Shown piece by piece: positions 36,321 to 43,091 of a stretch of DNA of 43,091 nucleotides. The stretch is from assembly GCA_022447365.1 (NCBI GenBank), contig JAKVBL010000014.1, forward strand, positions 1-43,091, in the 5' to 3' direction. Within the stretch, counting starts at the first letter, position 1. Each line of letters starts with the position of its first letter. A program made the translations under genes and the position numbers. The notes under the pieces are model-generated. The model did no database searches. It was given only the letters and a program-made list of their open reading frames with translations, and was not told the DNA's origin. The DNA is from Oleiphilaceae bacterium (GTDB taxonomy: Bacteria; Pseudomonadota; Gammaproteobacteria; Pseudomonadales; Oleiphilaceae).

Positions 36321-38063
36321 TCACGTAACGGGCCTGTCTGGGATATAACTAAAGATCTCAGTCGTCGTTCTCGTAAGCGGACATTTTTCGGTTAATGCCT
36401 CGTGCGATAATAGAACCCAGTGGACGCGATGTGCATATCCTACAGACGTTGCCATTTCTTTTTTAAAACAATCATTACGTACGTGTTTTTCATCGACGAG
36501 GATATATCTTCCCTTGTCAGTCTTCTCCATCCACTGGTAGGCGGCAGATAATTGCTCATCAGTAGGGGTATGATAGCCAAAGTGGACGATGGGATAAGGC
36601 GAGAAGAGAATAAACTGTTCAGAAAAATCAACAAGTGCAATAGTTGCATCATGTTTGCCAATTTCTTTTTCAATATTTCCAAATACGCTTTTAGGGGTTT
36701 TTACATCTTCAAGTAAAGTGTAACCCCATGTAGCGTACATGCCCCAAAGAGTACACAAGAAATAAGGCCAGGCTTTCCAGTGCTTCCCTCTAGAAGTAAT
36801 CACCGTAACCAGACACGTCAGTCCCCCCGTTACTAAAAAAAACATCCACGGAGAAAGCCCGAACTTTTCTTCTAATTTTAGGGCGAATGATGCTTCTACT
36901 ATGCCGGAAAAACCAAACCCCAATAAGCCTACTGATAGTAAAAATACAACACCCCACAAAAGCCAGGAGAATACTTTTTTATTAACAACTGAATCAAAGT
37001 AAGGCGCAGAGATCAGTGCCAGCATCGGCAATGCGGGTAAGATGTACACCCCCCGTTTGCCAGGACTTACGCTGAAGAAAAGCAGGACAAGTACAATCCA
37101 ACCCAACGGTAAGAGTATGCGGGCATCACCTTTTTTAATTGCGCTATACCAAAATGGGATGAGCCATGGAAGAGCGATGCTAATTGGCAGCCAAAATAAT
37201 GGAATAACCTCAACGAGGTAATACCAGAATGGCTTTATGTGATGCCAGGAATCAGCATATCGAGTGACCGTTTGCCTAAAAAGAATGTTATCTCTATATA
37301 GAGCAAGTGATGTGTTGTGGCTATTTTCGACTAATATCAACATAGGTATAAACCATAGTGATATAGCCAGTAACATCACCACTGCACCCATTATCCACGG
37401 TAATACGGAGTTTTTAGTTTGCTTCTTAGCTATGTCCCGCTGAGGCCAAACGCGTCGATGTATCAAGTATGGTATCAGCATTAAGACTGGTAAAAATCCG
37501 ACCCCTTTTGTGATGACGCCAATTCCCATGAAGAAAAAGGCGAGGTAATACCAACGCCATCGCCTTTCAACTAAGAAAAAGCGCAGAAGACCATAGCATC
37601 CTATTGTTATCCAGCAGCAGACCATTGCGTCTATTTGTGCAGACTTGGCCTGAAGCAAAAATTGAAAACTCAATAAAAGAAGTGACGTTGCGATCAGCGC
37701 TTCTTTTGTGCTCCACAGTCGTTTTGAGATGTCATACACCAAAAAAAGTGTGAGTAGGCTGCATAAAGCAGATGGGAGCAGAAAGGCAATCTTAATTGAC
37801 CCGAATAGCGCAAAGAAAAAAGCGATAGACCACATAAACACAGGTGGTTTATCAGGATAAAACTCTTCCGCTCTGGCTGGAAAGAACCACTGACCTGTTT
37901 CAACCATTTCTTTTGCAACTTGTGCAAAACGAGGTTCGTCAGCAGGCCAGGGATCTCTTAACCCAATCCCGATAAATATCAACACGCTAGCCAGTACAAA
38001 AAGCCAGAAAGTATAATTTGGGTGCTTGTTCTTATGTTTAATGGCTAAGCTCGTCTGATTCAT
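36321..38063 (-). CDS. ArnT-like (GT83) lipid A glycosyltransferase
   Basis: This 580-residue inner-membrane protein has about 12 helices. It carries the GT83/PMT signature RDPWPADEPRFAQVAKEM (catalytic acidic residues in the first periplasmic loop) and YPDKPPVFMWSIA. The family transfers a sugar from undecaprenyl phosphate to lipid A; ArnT itself adds aminoarabinose. No arnBCADEF genes are seen here, so the sugar may be different. The GT2 gene two positions upstream could make the lipid-linked donor. The start is uncertain: 38063 overlaps the VTT gene by 26 bp, while 38111 would overlap it by 74 bp. Neither has a clear ribosome site. Confidence 0.85.
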   Translation of the reverse strand: MNQTSLAIKHKNKHPNYTFWLFVLASVLIFIGIGLRDPWPADEPRFAQVAKEMVETGQWFFPARAEEFYPDKPPVFMWSIAFFFALFGSIKIAFLLPSALCSLLTLFLVYDISKRLWSTKEALIATSLLLLSFQFLLQAKSAQIDAMVCCWITIGCYGLLRFFLVERRWRWYYLAFFFMGIGVITKGVGFLPVLMLIPYLIHRRVWPQRDIAKKQTKNSVLPWIMGAVVMLLAISLWFIPMLILVENSHNTSLALYRDNILFRQTVTRYADSWHHIKPFWYYLVEVIPLFWLPISIALPWLIPFWYSAIKKGDARILLPLGWIVLVLLFFSVSPGKRGVYILPALPMLALISAPYFDSVVNKKVFSWLLWGVVFLLSVGLLGFGFSGIVEASFALKLEEKFGLSPWMFFLVTGGLTCLVTVITSRGKHWKAWPYFLCTLWGMYATWGYTLLEDVKTPKSVFGNIEKEIGKHDATIALVDFSEQFILFSPYPIVHFGYHTPTDEQLSAAYQWMEKTDKGRYILVDEKHVRNDCFKKEMATSVGYAHRVHWVLLSHEALTEKCPLTRTTTEIFSYIPDRPVT

Positions 38064-38754
38064 TGCTACATTTGCTGCTTTTTGTGAGTGAACGAAGAGT
38101 TTTATCGTCATTATGTTGACGACGATAAACCTTAAAAAGATATGCGCTTAGCAAGCTGGAAATCCCGAATAATAGGGCGCTTATGATTATTTTAAGTTCA
38201 GAGTTGACTAATACACCCTTACCCATCAATGCAAAAACCGCCATTTGAGGGATGTAGCCAATAGTAGACCCAAGAATAAAAGAGCGTCGTGGAATCTTTG
38301 AAACGCCAGCAAAAATGTTTGTGAGTAGATTATTTCCTACTGGCAACAGTCTAATGATAACGGACTTAAGAAAGGGAGAGCGAACTAGAAAATGGTCTAA
38401 CTTGCGCACCCGCATTTCAAAGTGTTGAATAATAATCGGTCTAGCGAAAGATCGGGACACTGCCATAACTGTTGCACAGCTGAGGATAGCTGCTAATGTT
38501 GAATAGATGATACCTGCAGCAAATCCAAAGGCATACCCCCCCATAAATGCGACTAACTGGCGTGGAAGTCCGATAGAAAGTAAAAATACTGAGACGGCTA
38601 AAAATTTGGCTATCCCTGTCACTCCATTATTACGGGTATGCTTGTCTATCCATTCCTGATTAAATGCGTCAAATGAGGGAGAGACCGGAATCAAATGACT
38701 AAAAAACAGAATGGTAAGTACCAAAATGAAGAAACGAAGGAGACTGGAATTCAA
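38038..38754 (-). CDS. VTT-domain (TVP38/TMEM64, DedA-like) membrane protein
   Basis: This 238-residue protein has about six hydrophobic segments. It carries the VTT/SNARE-associated pattern: GGYAFGFAAGIIYSTLAAIL, the amphipathic basic helix RSPFLKSVIIRLLPVGNNLL, and GSTIGYIPQMAVFALMG. DedA/VTT proteins include polyprenyl-phosphate and lipid flippases or recyclers, which suits a position between two genes that use lipid-linked sugars. It appears to start with TTG directly after the GT2 stop codon, so translation is probably coupled. Confidence 0.85.
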   Translation of the reverse strand: MNSSLLRFFILVLTILFFSHLIPVSPSFDAFNQEWIDKHTRNNGVTGIAKFLAVSVFLLSIGLPRQLVAFMGGYAFGFAAGIIYSTLAAILSCATVMAVSRSFARPIIIQHFEMRVRKLDHFLVRSPFLKSVIIRLLPVGNNLLTNIFAGVSKIPRRSFILGSTIGYIPQMAVFALMGKGVLVNSELKIIISALLFGISSLLSAYLFKVYRRQHNDDKTLRSLTKSSKCSNESDELSH

Positions 38755-39489
38755 TTAGATACTCTCTTCATTTTCTAAGATGACATCATTAAGTTTATTA
38801 CGTTTCTGAAGCCAATAAACTCCTGCCATATCAGTTAGTCCGACCCCAAGCCGCCCTAACATATTATATTTTGATTTTCCAAATTGCCTGTCTCTGTGAT
38901 TCACCTCAACAACTTTAATGATCCCACCTTGTCGCCGGATCAGTGCTGGCAGAAAACGATGCATATGATCAAAATAGGGTAAATCGAGGAATGTTTGTTT
39001 TGGAAAGACCTTTAACCCACATCCGGTGTCAGGTGTATCATCATTAAGAAGTTTACTTCTTACAGAATTTGCTAGTTTTGACTGAAATCTTTTCCAAGCT
39101 GTATCCTTTCTGTTTTTACGGTGACCAGCAATGCAAAAGTGACTCCCTAACGGAAATTGAGAGGCCATAGTCAGGAGGTTTGGTATATCAGAGGGATCAT
39201 TCTGCCCATCCGCATCAAGTGTTACTACAAGTTCTCCATCAGCATGGCTCACCCCTGTCCAAATAGCTGTACTTTGTCCCACCGAGTGCTTATGCCGTAG
39301 TACGTTAACTTTGTCAAAGCCACTCGCTTTCAGGTAAAGCAAATTCTCAAATGTCTTATCCGTACTTCCATCATCAACATAGATGACTTCGAAGTTTGCT
39401 ACACCTGTTAACGCTCTATAAATTTCCTCAATTAAGGGTTTTAAATTTTCTTCTTCGTTTTTTGCTGGTATTACAACTGAAATTCGCAC
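38755..39489 (-). CDS. Family 2 polyprenyl-phosphate glycosyltransferase (DPM1/ArnC-like)
   Basis: This protein has about 244 residues. Start: GTG 39489, with GAGGG 5-8 bp upstream; a TTG at 39522 would add 11 residues. Conserved features are SVVIPAKNEEENL, VIYVDDGSTDKTF (nucleotide-sugar site) and VTLDADGQNDP (DxD metal site). DTGCGLKVFPK and HRDRQFGKSKYN follow and mark the GT2 dolichol/undecaprenyl-phosphate sugar transferases. It lacks the C-terminal membrane helices of ArnC/GtrB. It likely charges undecaprenyl phosphate with a sugar that the ArnT-like protein uses. A PmrA-like box lies 69 bp upstream. Confidence 0.88.
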   Translation of the reverse strand: MRISVVIPAKNEEENLKPLIEEIYRALTGVANFEVIYVDDGSTDKTFENLLYLKASGFDKVNVLRHKHSVGQSTAIWTGVSHADGELVVTLDADGQNDPSDIPNLLTMASQFPLGSHFCIAGHRKNRKDTAWKRFQSKLANSVRSKLLNDDTPDTGCGLKVFPKQTFLDLPYFDHMHRFLPALIRRQGGIIKVVEVNHRDRQFGKSKYNMLGRLGVGLTDMAGVYWLQKRNKLNDVILENEESI

Positions 39490-39558
39490 GTAGCCCTCTG
39501 TCAAAGCCCCAAGATCAAGCAAATTCTATTTTCGACAGGAAAACTCTAACAAACGAAA

Positions 39559-39575
39559 CTTAAGATACGCTTATG
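39559..39575 (-). promoter_or_regulatory. PmrA-box-like site upstream of the GT2-VTT-ArnT operon
   Basis: The minus strand reads CATAAG-CGTAT-CTTAAG followed by TTT. It is aligned almost base for base with the eptA box (11-bp period; CGT at the start of the spacer and TTAAGTTT at the end are shared). It lies 69 bp before the GTG start at 39489, or 36 bp before the TTG at 39522. Confidence 0.6.
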
Positions 39576-39722
39576 AAGAGTCATTTAATTGAGGTAATAA
39601 TGTTCTAATCGCTCAGGAAGGAAGAAAGAGGCTGGTTAAGGAGGGAACGCTATAGGAGTGTGTTTCGACCAGCTATCGTAGTGCTTTCGCCACGGCCTTG
39701 GCTTGCACTTACAATCACCTTG

Positions 39723-40187
39723 TCATGTTATTGCAAATATTTTGTCCTGAGGAACGCTTGCGGCCAAATAAGCCACAAAGTCAGTGCTTGAATCGGCATA
39801 AGCAGCGAAAAGTTTCCAGCCAGACTCCTTGTAAGGCTTTAGAATATTTAGTTTAAACGTTTTAAAAGCTTTTTCGCTAAGCCATCGAATTAGCTACCTG
39901 AATATCTCTATCTGGGAGATGGTAACGGGATAAAAAAGTGGAATGTTGAACTGGAAGTATACATTTCGCGCAGTCAGATAGATAATTTTGAAGCCTTTAT
40001 CAGCGTATGCTTGAACACGTTCAGACGCATTTTCTCTTTCAGAAAAAATGCAGGCGTTACAGGGGATCAATGTTCCATCGATGTCAAAAATGACAGCTTT
40101 GTCACTTTTACCATTGGGGGGAGAAATTTCTGTAGAGGTTATTGAGCACCCACAAAGTAGCAGCGCTGATATAAAATAAGCCTTCAT
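39723..40187 (-). pseudogene. HAD-family (lipin/acid-phosphatase-like) lipoprotein gene with compensating frameshifts
   Basis: The gene starts at ATG 40187, with a lipoprotein signal (LLLCGCS, Cys at residue 14). It then has the HAD motif VIFDIDGTL and IIYLTARN. After FQFNIPLF the frame drifts: the next natural stretch, LSRYHLPDRDIQVANSM, is in another phase. The original phase resumes at SEKAFKTFKLNILKPY and runs through ESGWKLFAAYADSSTDF to the stop at 39723. One missing base in the A-run at 39932-39937 and one extra base near 39879 explain both shifts. As written, translation ends at TAG 39894. It may be a genuine pseudogene or a sequencing artefact in homopolymers. Confidence 0.7.
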
Positions 40188-40234
40188 CGTTAGTCACAAG
40201 ACTGTTATTAATATGAACAAAATATCGAGATAAA

Positions 40235-40251
40235 CTTAAGAGCTATTGAAG
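40235..40251 (-). promoter_or_regulatory. PmrA-box-like site upstream of the HAD gene
   Basis: The minus strand reads CTTCAA-TAGCT-CTTAAG followed by TTT. The second hexamer and the following TTT match the other two boxes; the first hexamer is weaker. It lies 47 bp before the HAD start, a distance almost identical to that of the eptA box. It could also affect the response-regulator gene reading the other way, 132 bp off. Confidence 0.5.
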
Positions 40252-40383
40252 TAAATCAATCGATTTATGCTAAAAGAACCACGTATACGTAGGTTAACTA
40301 TAAGCACCTTTTCAATAGCTTCTTCAGCAAATCCTAAGGTTGAGAAGGTATACTCAAATAACTTTAAAATTGACATTCAAATT

Positions 40384-41073
40384 ATGAGAATACTTCTGAT
40401 AGAAGACTCTTTATCATTGAGAAACAGTTTGAGCTTAGGCTTGGAAAAATTGGGCTATTCAGTCGATACTGCTGGCACTGGCTCTGAGGGATTGAGTATG
40501 GCGTTGCTTGGTAGCTACGAAATAATCATCCTTGATATGATGCTACCTGAGTTGGACGGTATGACTATTCTTAAAACGTTACGAAAAAGACATTTAGAAA
40601 CAAAGGTTATCATCTTATCTGCGCGATCTGAGTCTGAAGACAAGGTAGCGGGGCTATTGGCAGGTGCTGACGACTACCTTTCTAAGCCGTTCTCGTTTGA
40701 CGAATTGACTGCTAGACTACTTAGCTTGATGAGGAGAGGTGCGGTAAATTGTCTCAATGACCAAGTTACTATCAACAGTTTGACACTCAATATCCAGTTT
40801 AAAACGCTTTCATACAATAATGGCATTATCAACCTGACCCCGAATGAGTACAAAATTGTTGAATGTATTTTTCTCAATAGACACAAGATAGTTACCTCAG
40901 AAATGCTGAGTGAATTTATTTCTGGAAGCTATGACCATATCTCAAAAAATGCTATTGAAGCTCACCTTTCCTCAGCAAGGAAAAAAGTAAGAAAAAGCGG
41001 CGCGTCTCTACCCATTACAAGTAAACGTGGTTTTGGTTACAGAGTTATAGAAGCTAATGAAATCAATACGTAA
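40384..41073 (+). CDS. OmpR-family response regulator (PmrA/QseB-like)
   Basis: This 229-residue protein starts at ATG 40384 (MRILLIEDS), the conserved receiver opening; a longer frame from 40267 adds a non-conserved 39-residue leader and is unlikely. Asp51 in IIILDMMLPELDG is the phosphorylation site, and LSKPFSFDEL holds the conserved Lys. The C-terminal winged helix (LTPNEYKIVECIF...KRGFGYRV) is of the OmpR/PhoB type. It overlaps the sensor gene by 17 bp. It is the natural candidate to bind the three PmrA-like boxes and control eptA, the glycosyltransferase operon and the HAD gene. Which signal it senses is unknown. Confidence 0.93.
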   Translation: MRILLIEDSLSLRNSLSLGLEKLGYSVDTAGTGSEGLSMALLGSYEIIILDMMLPELDGMTILKTLRKRHLETKVIILSARSESEDKVAGLLAGADDYLSKPFSFDELTARLLSLMRRGAVNCLNDQVTINSLTLNIQFKTLSYNNGIINLTPNEYKIVECIFLNRHKIVTSEMLSEFISGSYDHISKNAIEAHLSSARKKVRKSGASLPITSKRGFGYRVIEANEINT

Positions 41074-42496
41074 AACATTAACACGAAGACTTTCTATTAT
41101 TATTTCACTGTTAGTCATTGCCGTTTTACTTGCAGCAGATATTGGCGTTGATTCCTGGGTCGAACAAGAATTCAACCAGGCTATGAAGGCAAAGGTAGGT
41201 GTGCTTCAGAGCTTGGTAAATGAAGATGTCGAGGGTGTGGAATTCGAATTTGCAGGTGAGTATTTGCCTGAGTTTGAAGGGACATCTTCCCCCGAGTATT
41301 TTCAACTTTGGTACAAAGATTCAACGTTTGAAAAATCAGATACTCTGGCGCTTTATACCATCAATGAATTGCCTTTCAGCAGCATTGGCCTGGATGAATA
41401 TTCTTTCCAGGATATTACTCTGCCCGATGGCCGTACGGGTCGGGTAATTTACACTCGATATATACCTCAGATTGATTCTGAAGACAGAGCTGGATTTTAT
41501 CGCGTCATGGGCAAGGGTAACGATACTCGCCCGTCAATGGTTATCGCGTACGCAACATCTACAGAATTGTTAAATTTCACGTTGTGGTTTATCGATGGTG
41601 CTTTTCTATTTGCATTAATTATCGTGCCGTTAGTTGTTCGATTTACAGTGCGTAACACTGTGGCTTATGCTCTGGCACCCTTGGATGCCTTAAATGCCAA
41701 GATAAAAGGACTACGATTTACCACTAGACAAAAACACGAAGCTTTTCAAAATAATGTCGAGGAATTGGAACCCATTACCCAAAGTTTGAATCACTTTTTT
41801 GAAGATAATTATTCGCTTTACCTGCGTGAGAAGAGGTTGACTTCGGATATCGCACACGAGCTAAAAACACCAGTCTCTGAATTAATAAATATGACTGAAG
41901 TAGCAATTAAGTTTCCAGGAGAAATAAGATTAGAAAAAGATTTTAAGCCACGTGTTTTGCAAATAGGCACAAGAATGAAAAATATTATTTCTGGCCTTAT
42001 GTTAATCCAAAAATATAGTTTTAAGACCCTAGAGCTAACTGATGAGATAGATATCCACAAATTAGTATCTCAACTTATTCAGATCAAAGAAGCAAGAAAT
42101 GTTAAGGTAGAGATTAGCTCCAATTTTCAGTTAAGCGTCAAGAGCAATCGCGTTGGAGTAGAATCGATAATAAGTAATCTGATAGATAACGCTATCGAAC
42201 ACGGAAAAACTGATACAGAAATACTTGTGAACTTAGGTGTAAATAGTTCTAGTAATGTTTACCTCAGAGTGACAAATAAGGTGGGGACAGAGGTTAATGA
42301 GGATGATCTAAAGCATATGTTTGAACCGCTTTGGCAAAAAGATGCTTCTAGAACATCTGAAGATAACTTTGGGCTAGGTCTTTCTATAGTAAATGCATTG
42401 TGCGACGCTGTATGTGCAGAAGTTTCTGTAACCAAAACCACCGAAGAAGACATATCGTTTTTGTTGACTTTTAAAAATGAAACTATTGGTCCGTAA
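41057..42496 (+). CDS. Sensor histidine kinase (PmrB/QseC-like)
   Basis: This 479-residue inner-membrane kinase has membrane helices near residues 8-28 and 175-197, flanking an about 145-residue periplasmic sensor domain rich in acidic residues (for example EDVEGVEFEFAGEYLPEFEG). Acidic surfaces of this kind bind Fe(III) or divalent cations in PmrB-type sensors. His267 in DIAHELKTP is the phosphorylated residue. NLIDNAIEHG (N box) and DNFGLGLSIV (G box) form the ATP-binding domain. The HAMP region is short or degenerate. It pairs with the preceding response regulator. Confidence 0.92.
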   Translation: MKSIRKTLTRRLSIIISLLVIAVLLAADIGVDSWVEQEFNQAMKAKVGVLQSLVNEDVEGVEFEFAGEYLPEFEGTSSPEYFQLWYKDSTFEKSDTLALYTINELPFSSIGLDEYSFQDITLPDGRTGRVIYTRYIPQIDSEDRAGFYRVMGKGNDTRPSMVIAYATSTELLNFTLWFIDGAFLFALIIVPLVVRFTVRNTVAYALAPLDALNAKIKGLRFTTRQKHEAFQNNVEELEPITQSLNHFFEDNYSLYLREKRLTSDIAHELKTPVSELINMTEVAIKFPGEIRLEKDFKPRVLQIGTRMKNIISGLMLIQKYSFKTLELTDEIDIHKLVSQLIQIKEARNVKVEISSNFQLSVKSNRVGVESIISNLIDNAIEHGKTDTEILVNLGVNSSSNVYLRVTNKVGTEVNEDDLKHMFEPLWQKDASRTSEDNFGLGLSIVNALCDAVCAEVSVTKTTEEDISFLLTFKNETIGP

Positions 42497-42505
42497 TCTT
42501 AGGCA

Positions 42506-42530
42506 GGCTTAAGTTACTGTAACCTTAGCC
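42506..42530 (+). terminator. Imperfect hairpin after the two-component genes
   Basis: GGCTTAAGTTAC and GTAACCTTAGCC pair over 12 positions with two mismatches, starting 10 bp after the kinase stop. TTAATAAC follows. It is a plausible weak terminator. CTTAG and CTTAAG elements inside it resemble the PmrA-like half-sites, but with a 10-bp rather than 11-bp period. Confidence 0.4.
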
Positions 42531-43091
42531 TTAATAACACTCCTGAAAAGAGAGACTGCGACTTAGCAAGAGAATAAAAATAGGGTAATGAAACTTAACC
42601 TAGCTTTCGAATTTGGTATGTGGTGGAGATCAAAAAAGTTTTCGGCCACCTGTTCCTTGTCACGGATAATTGCTGCTGGAACAAGTCAATGCTTCCATTC
42701 AACTCATTGGGCGTACAACGATAAAATGACTTTACGATTTTTTTGCAGAGTTCTACCAAGAAACTGTTGAAAAACACTTGCTGACAATAGGTTATCTTAA
42801 TATAGATTAACGTTACCTGTCTCAATGAATGTTCCGAGATCGATGAAATAATTAGAAACAGCATAAAAATGTTATTCAATTGATACTAGGGAAGATCCGA
42901 ATAAGTTCCTAACGTGAGATCATGACTGCATGTTAAGTTACATTTTCTACTGCTCGTGAGCCAACAGTTAATTATTGCCAGTAGTCAGCTAAAGCAAGCG
43001 CTGATAGCCCTATAAAGAGGTTTTCCTATCACGGATAGACAACTTATTACCGTGCTCACAATTGATAGAAGTGATTGAACTTTTTTATCCT
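42531..43091. other. About 560 bp without a supportable gene
   Basis: AT-rich. Short frames exist on both strands (for example 42595-42879, minus), but none has a ribosome site, a recognisable motif or normal codon use. It could hold a decayed mobile-element fragment, which I could not identify. Confidence 0.5.

Noticed and set aside
40267..40383. 39-residue N-terminal extension of the response regulator
   Set aside because: Receiver domains start with MRILLIED-type sequence. The extension is non-conserved and has no ribosome site.
42595..42879. A 94-codon minus-strand frame and a 60-codon plus-strand frame near the right end
   Set aside because: No motif, start signal or neighbour support. 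Could be a decayed mobile element but I could not match one.

Overview
The window looks like a metal-resistance and energy island from a marine gammaproteobacterium, most likely Alteromonas (A. macleodii 'deep ecotype' / A. mediterranea lineage). The main reason is the gene order cytochrome, membrane protein, hynD, hupH, hynS, hynL, hypC, hypA, hypB, hypD, hypF, hypE. From memory this is the published Alteromonas HynSL hydrogenase cluster. The genus is inferred from family knowledge; no search was run.

Layout. (1) 1-6610, + strand: the tail of a possible c-type cytochrome gene, a candidate MerR-type promoter, three small exported proteins (two of them Met-rich), and then an electron-transfer set. 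That set is a membrane-anchored FAD/NAD(P)H oxidoreductase fused to a 2Fe-2S ferredoxin, a membrane protein with the histidine spacing of a bis-haem b cytochrome, a membrane-anchored seven-haem cytochrome c, and an APC-like permease. (2) 6625-16579, + strand: a complete periplasmic [NiFe] hydrogenase (Tat-exported small subunit, large subunit), its protease, and all six Hyp maturation proteins. (3) 16591-22233, + strand: a copper module with a CueR-like promoter, a MerR regulator, a CopA P1B-1 ATPase, a cupredoxin, a DUF2933 protein, an ICMT-like methyltransferase and small periplasmic or metal-binding-like proteins. It ends in two gene fragments. (4) 22234-23256: an IS481-family element with good inverted repeats but a dead transposase. 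(5) 23276-25343, - strand: three uncharacterised genes, one with a uracil-DNA-glycosylase-like pattern. (6) 25344-26541: a graveyard holding an IS3-family orfA relic and an rcnA (nickel/cobalt exporter) relic. (7) 26542-33452, + strand: a CzcCBA-type heavy-metal RND efflux operon with a Cys/His-rich leader protein and a CDF exporter. (8) 33736-42496: an envelope and polymyxin-type module with eptA-dgkA, an ArnT-like transferase, a VTT protein, a GT2 glycosyltransferase, a broken HAD phosphatase and an OmpR-type two-component system.

How it works together. The hydrogenase has no membrane anchor and no cytochrome b or Isp partner of the usual kind. The b-type/heptahaem/FAD-ferredoxin set directly upstream is therefore the obvious electron partner. 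Its predicted topology would connect periplasmic H2 oxidation to a cytoplasmic NAD(P)H (or quinone) site, or run in reverse to reduce periplasmic metals. In the last third, three near-identical 17-bp direct-repeat sites resembling PmrA boxes lie 36-70 bp upstream of eptA, the GT2 gene and the HAD pseudogene. This makes a small lipid A-modification regulon that the adjacent response regulator probably controls.

The two observations I rate highest are the transmembrane redox conduit coupled to the hydrogenase and the three-site PmrA-like regulon.
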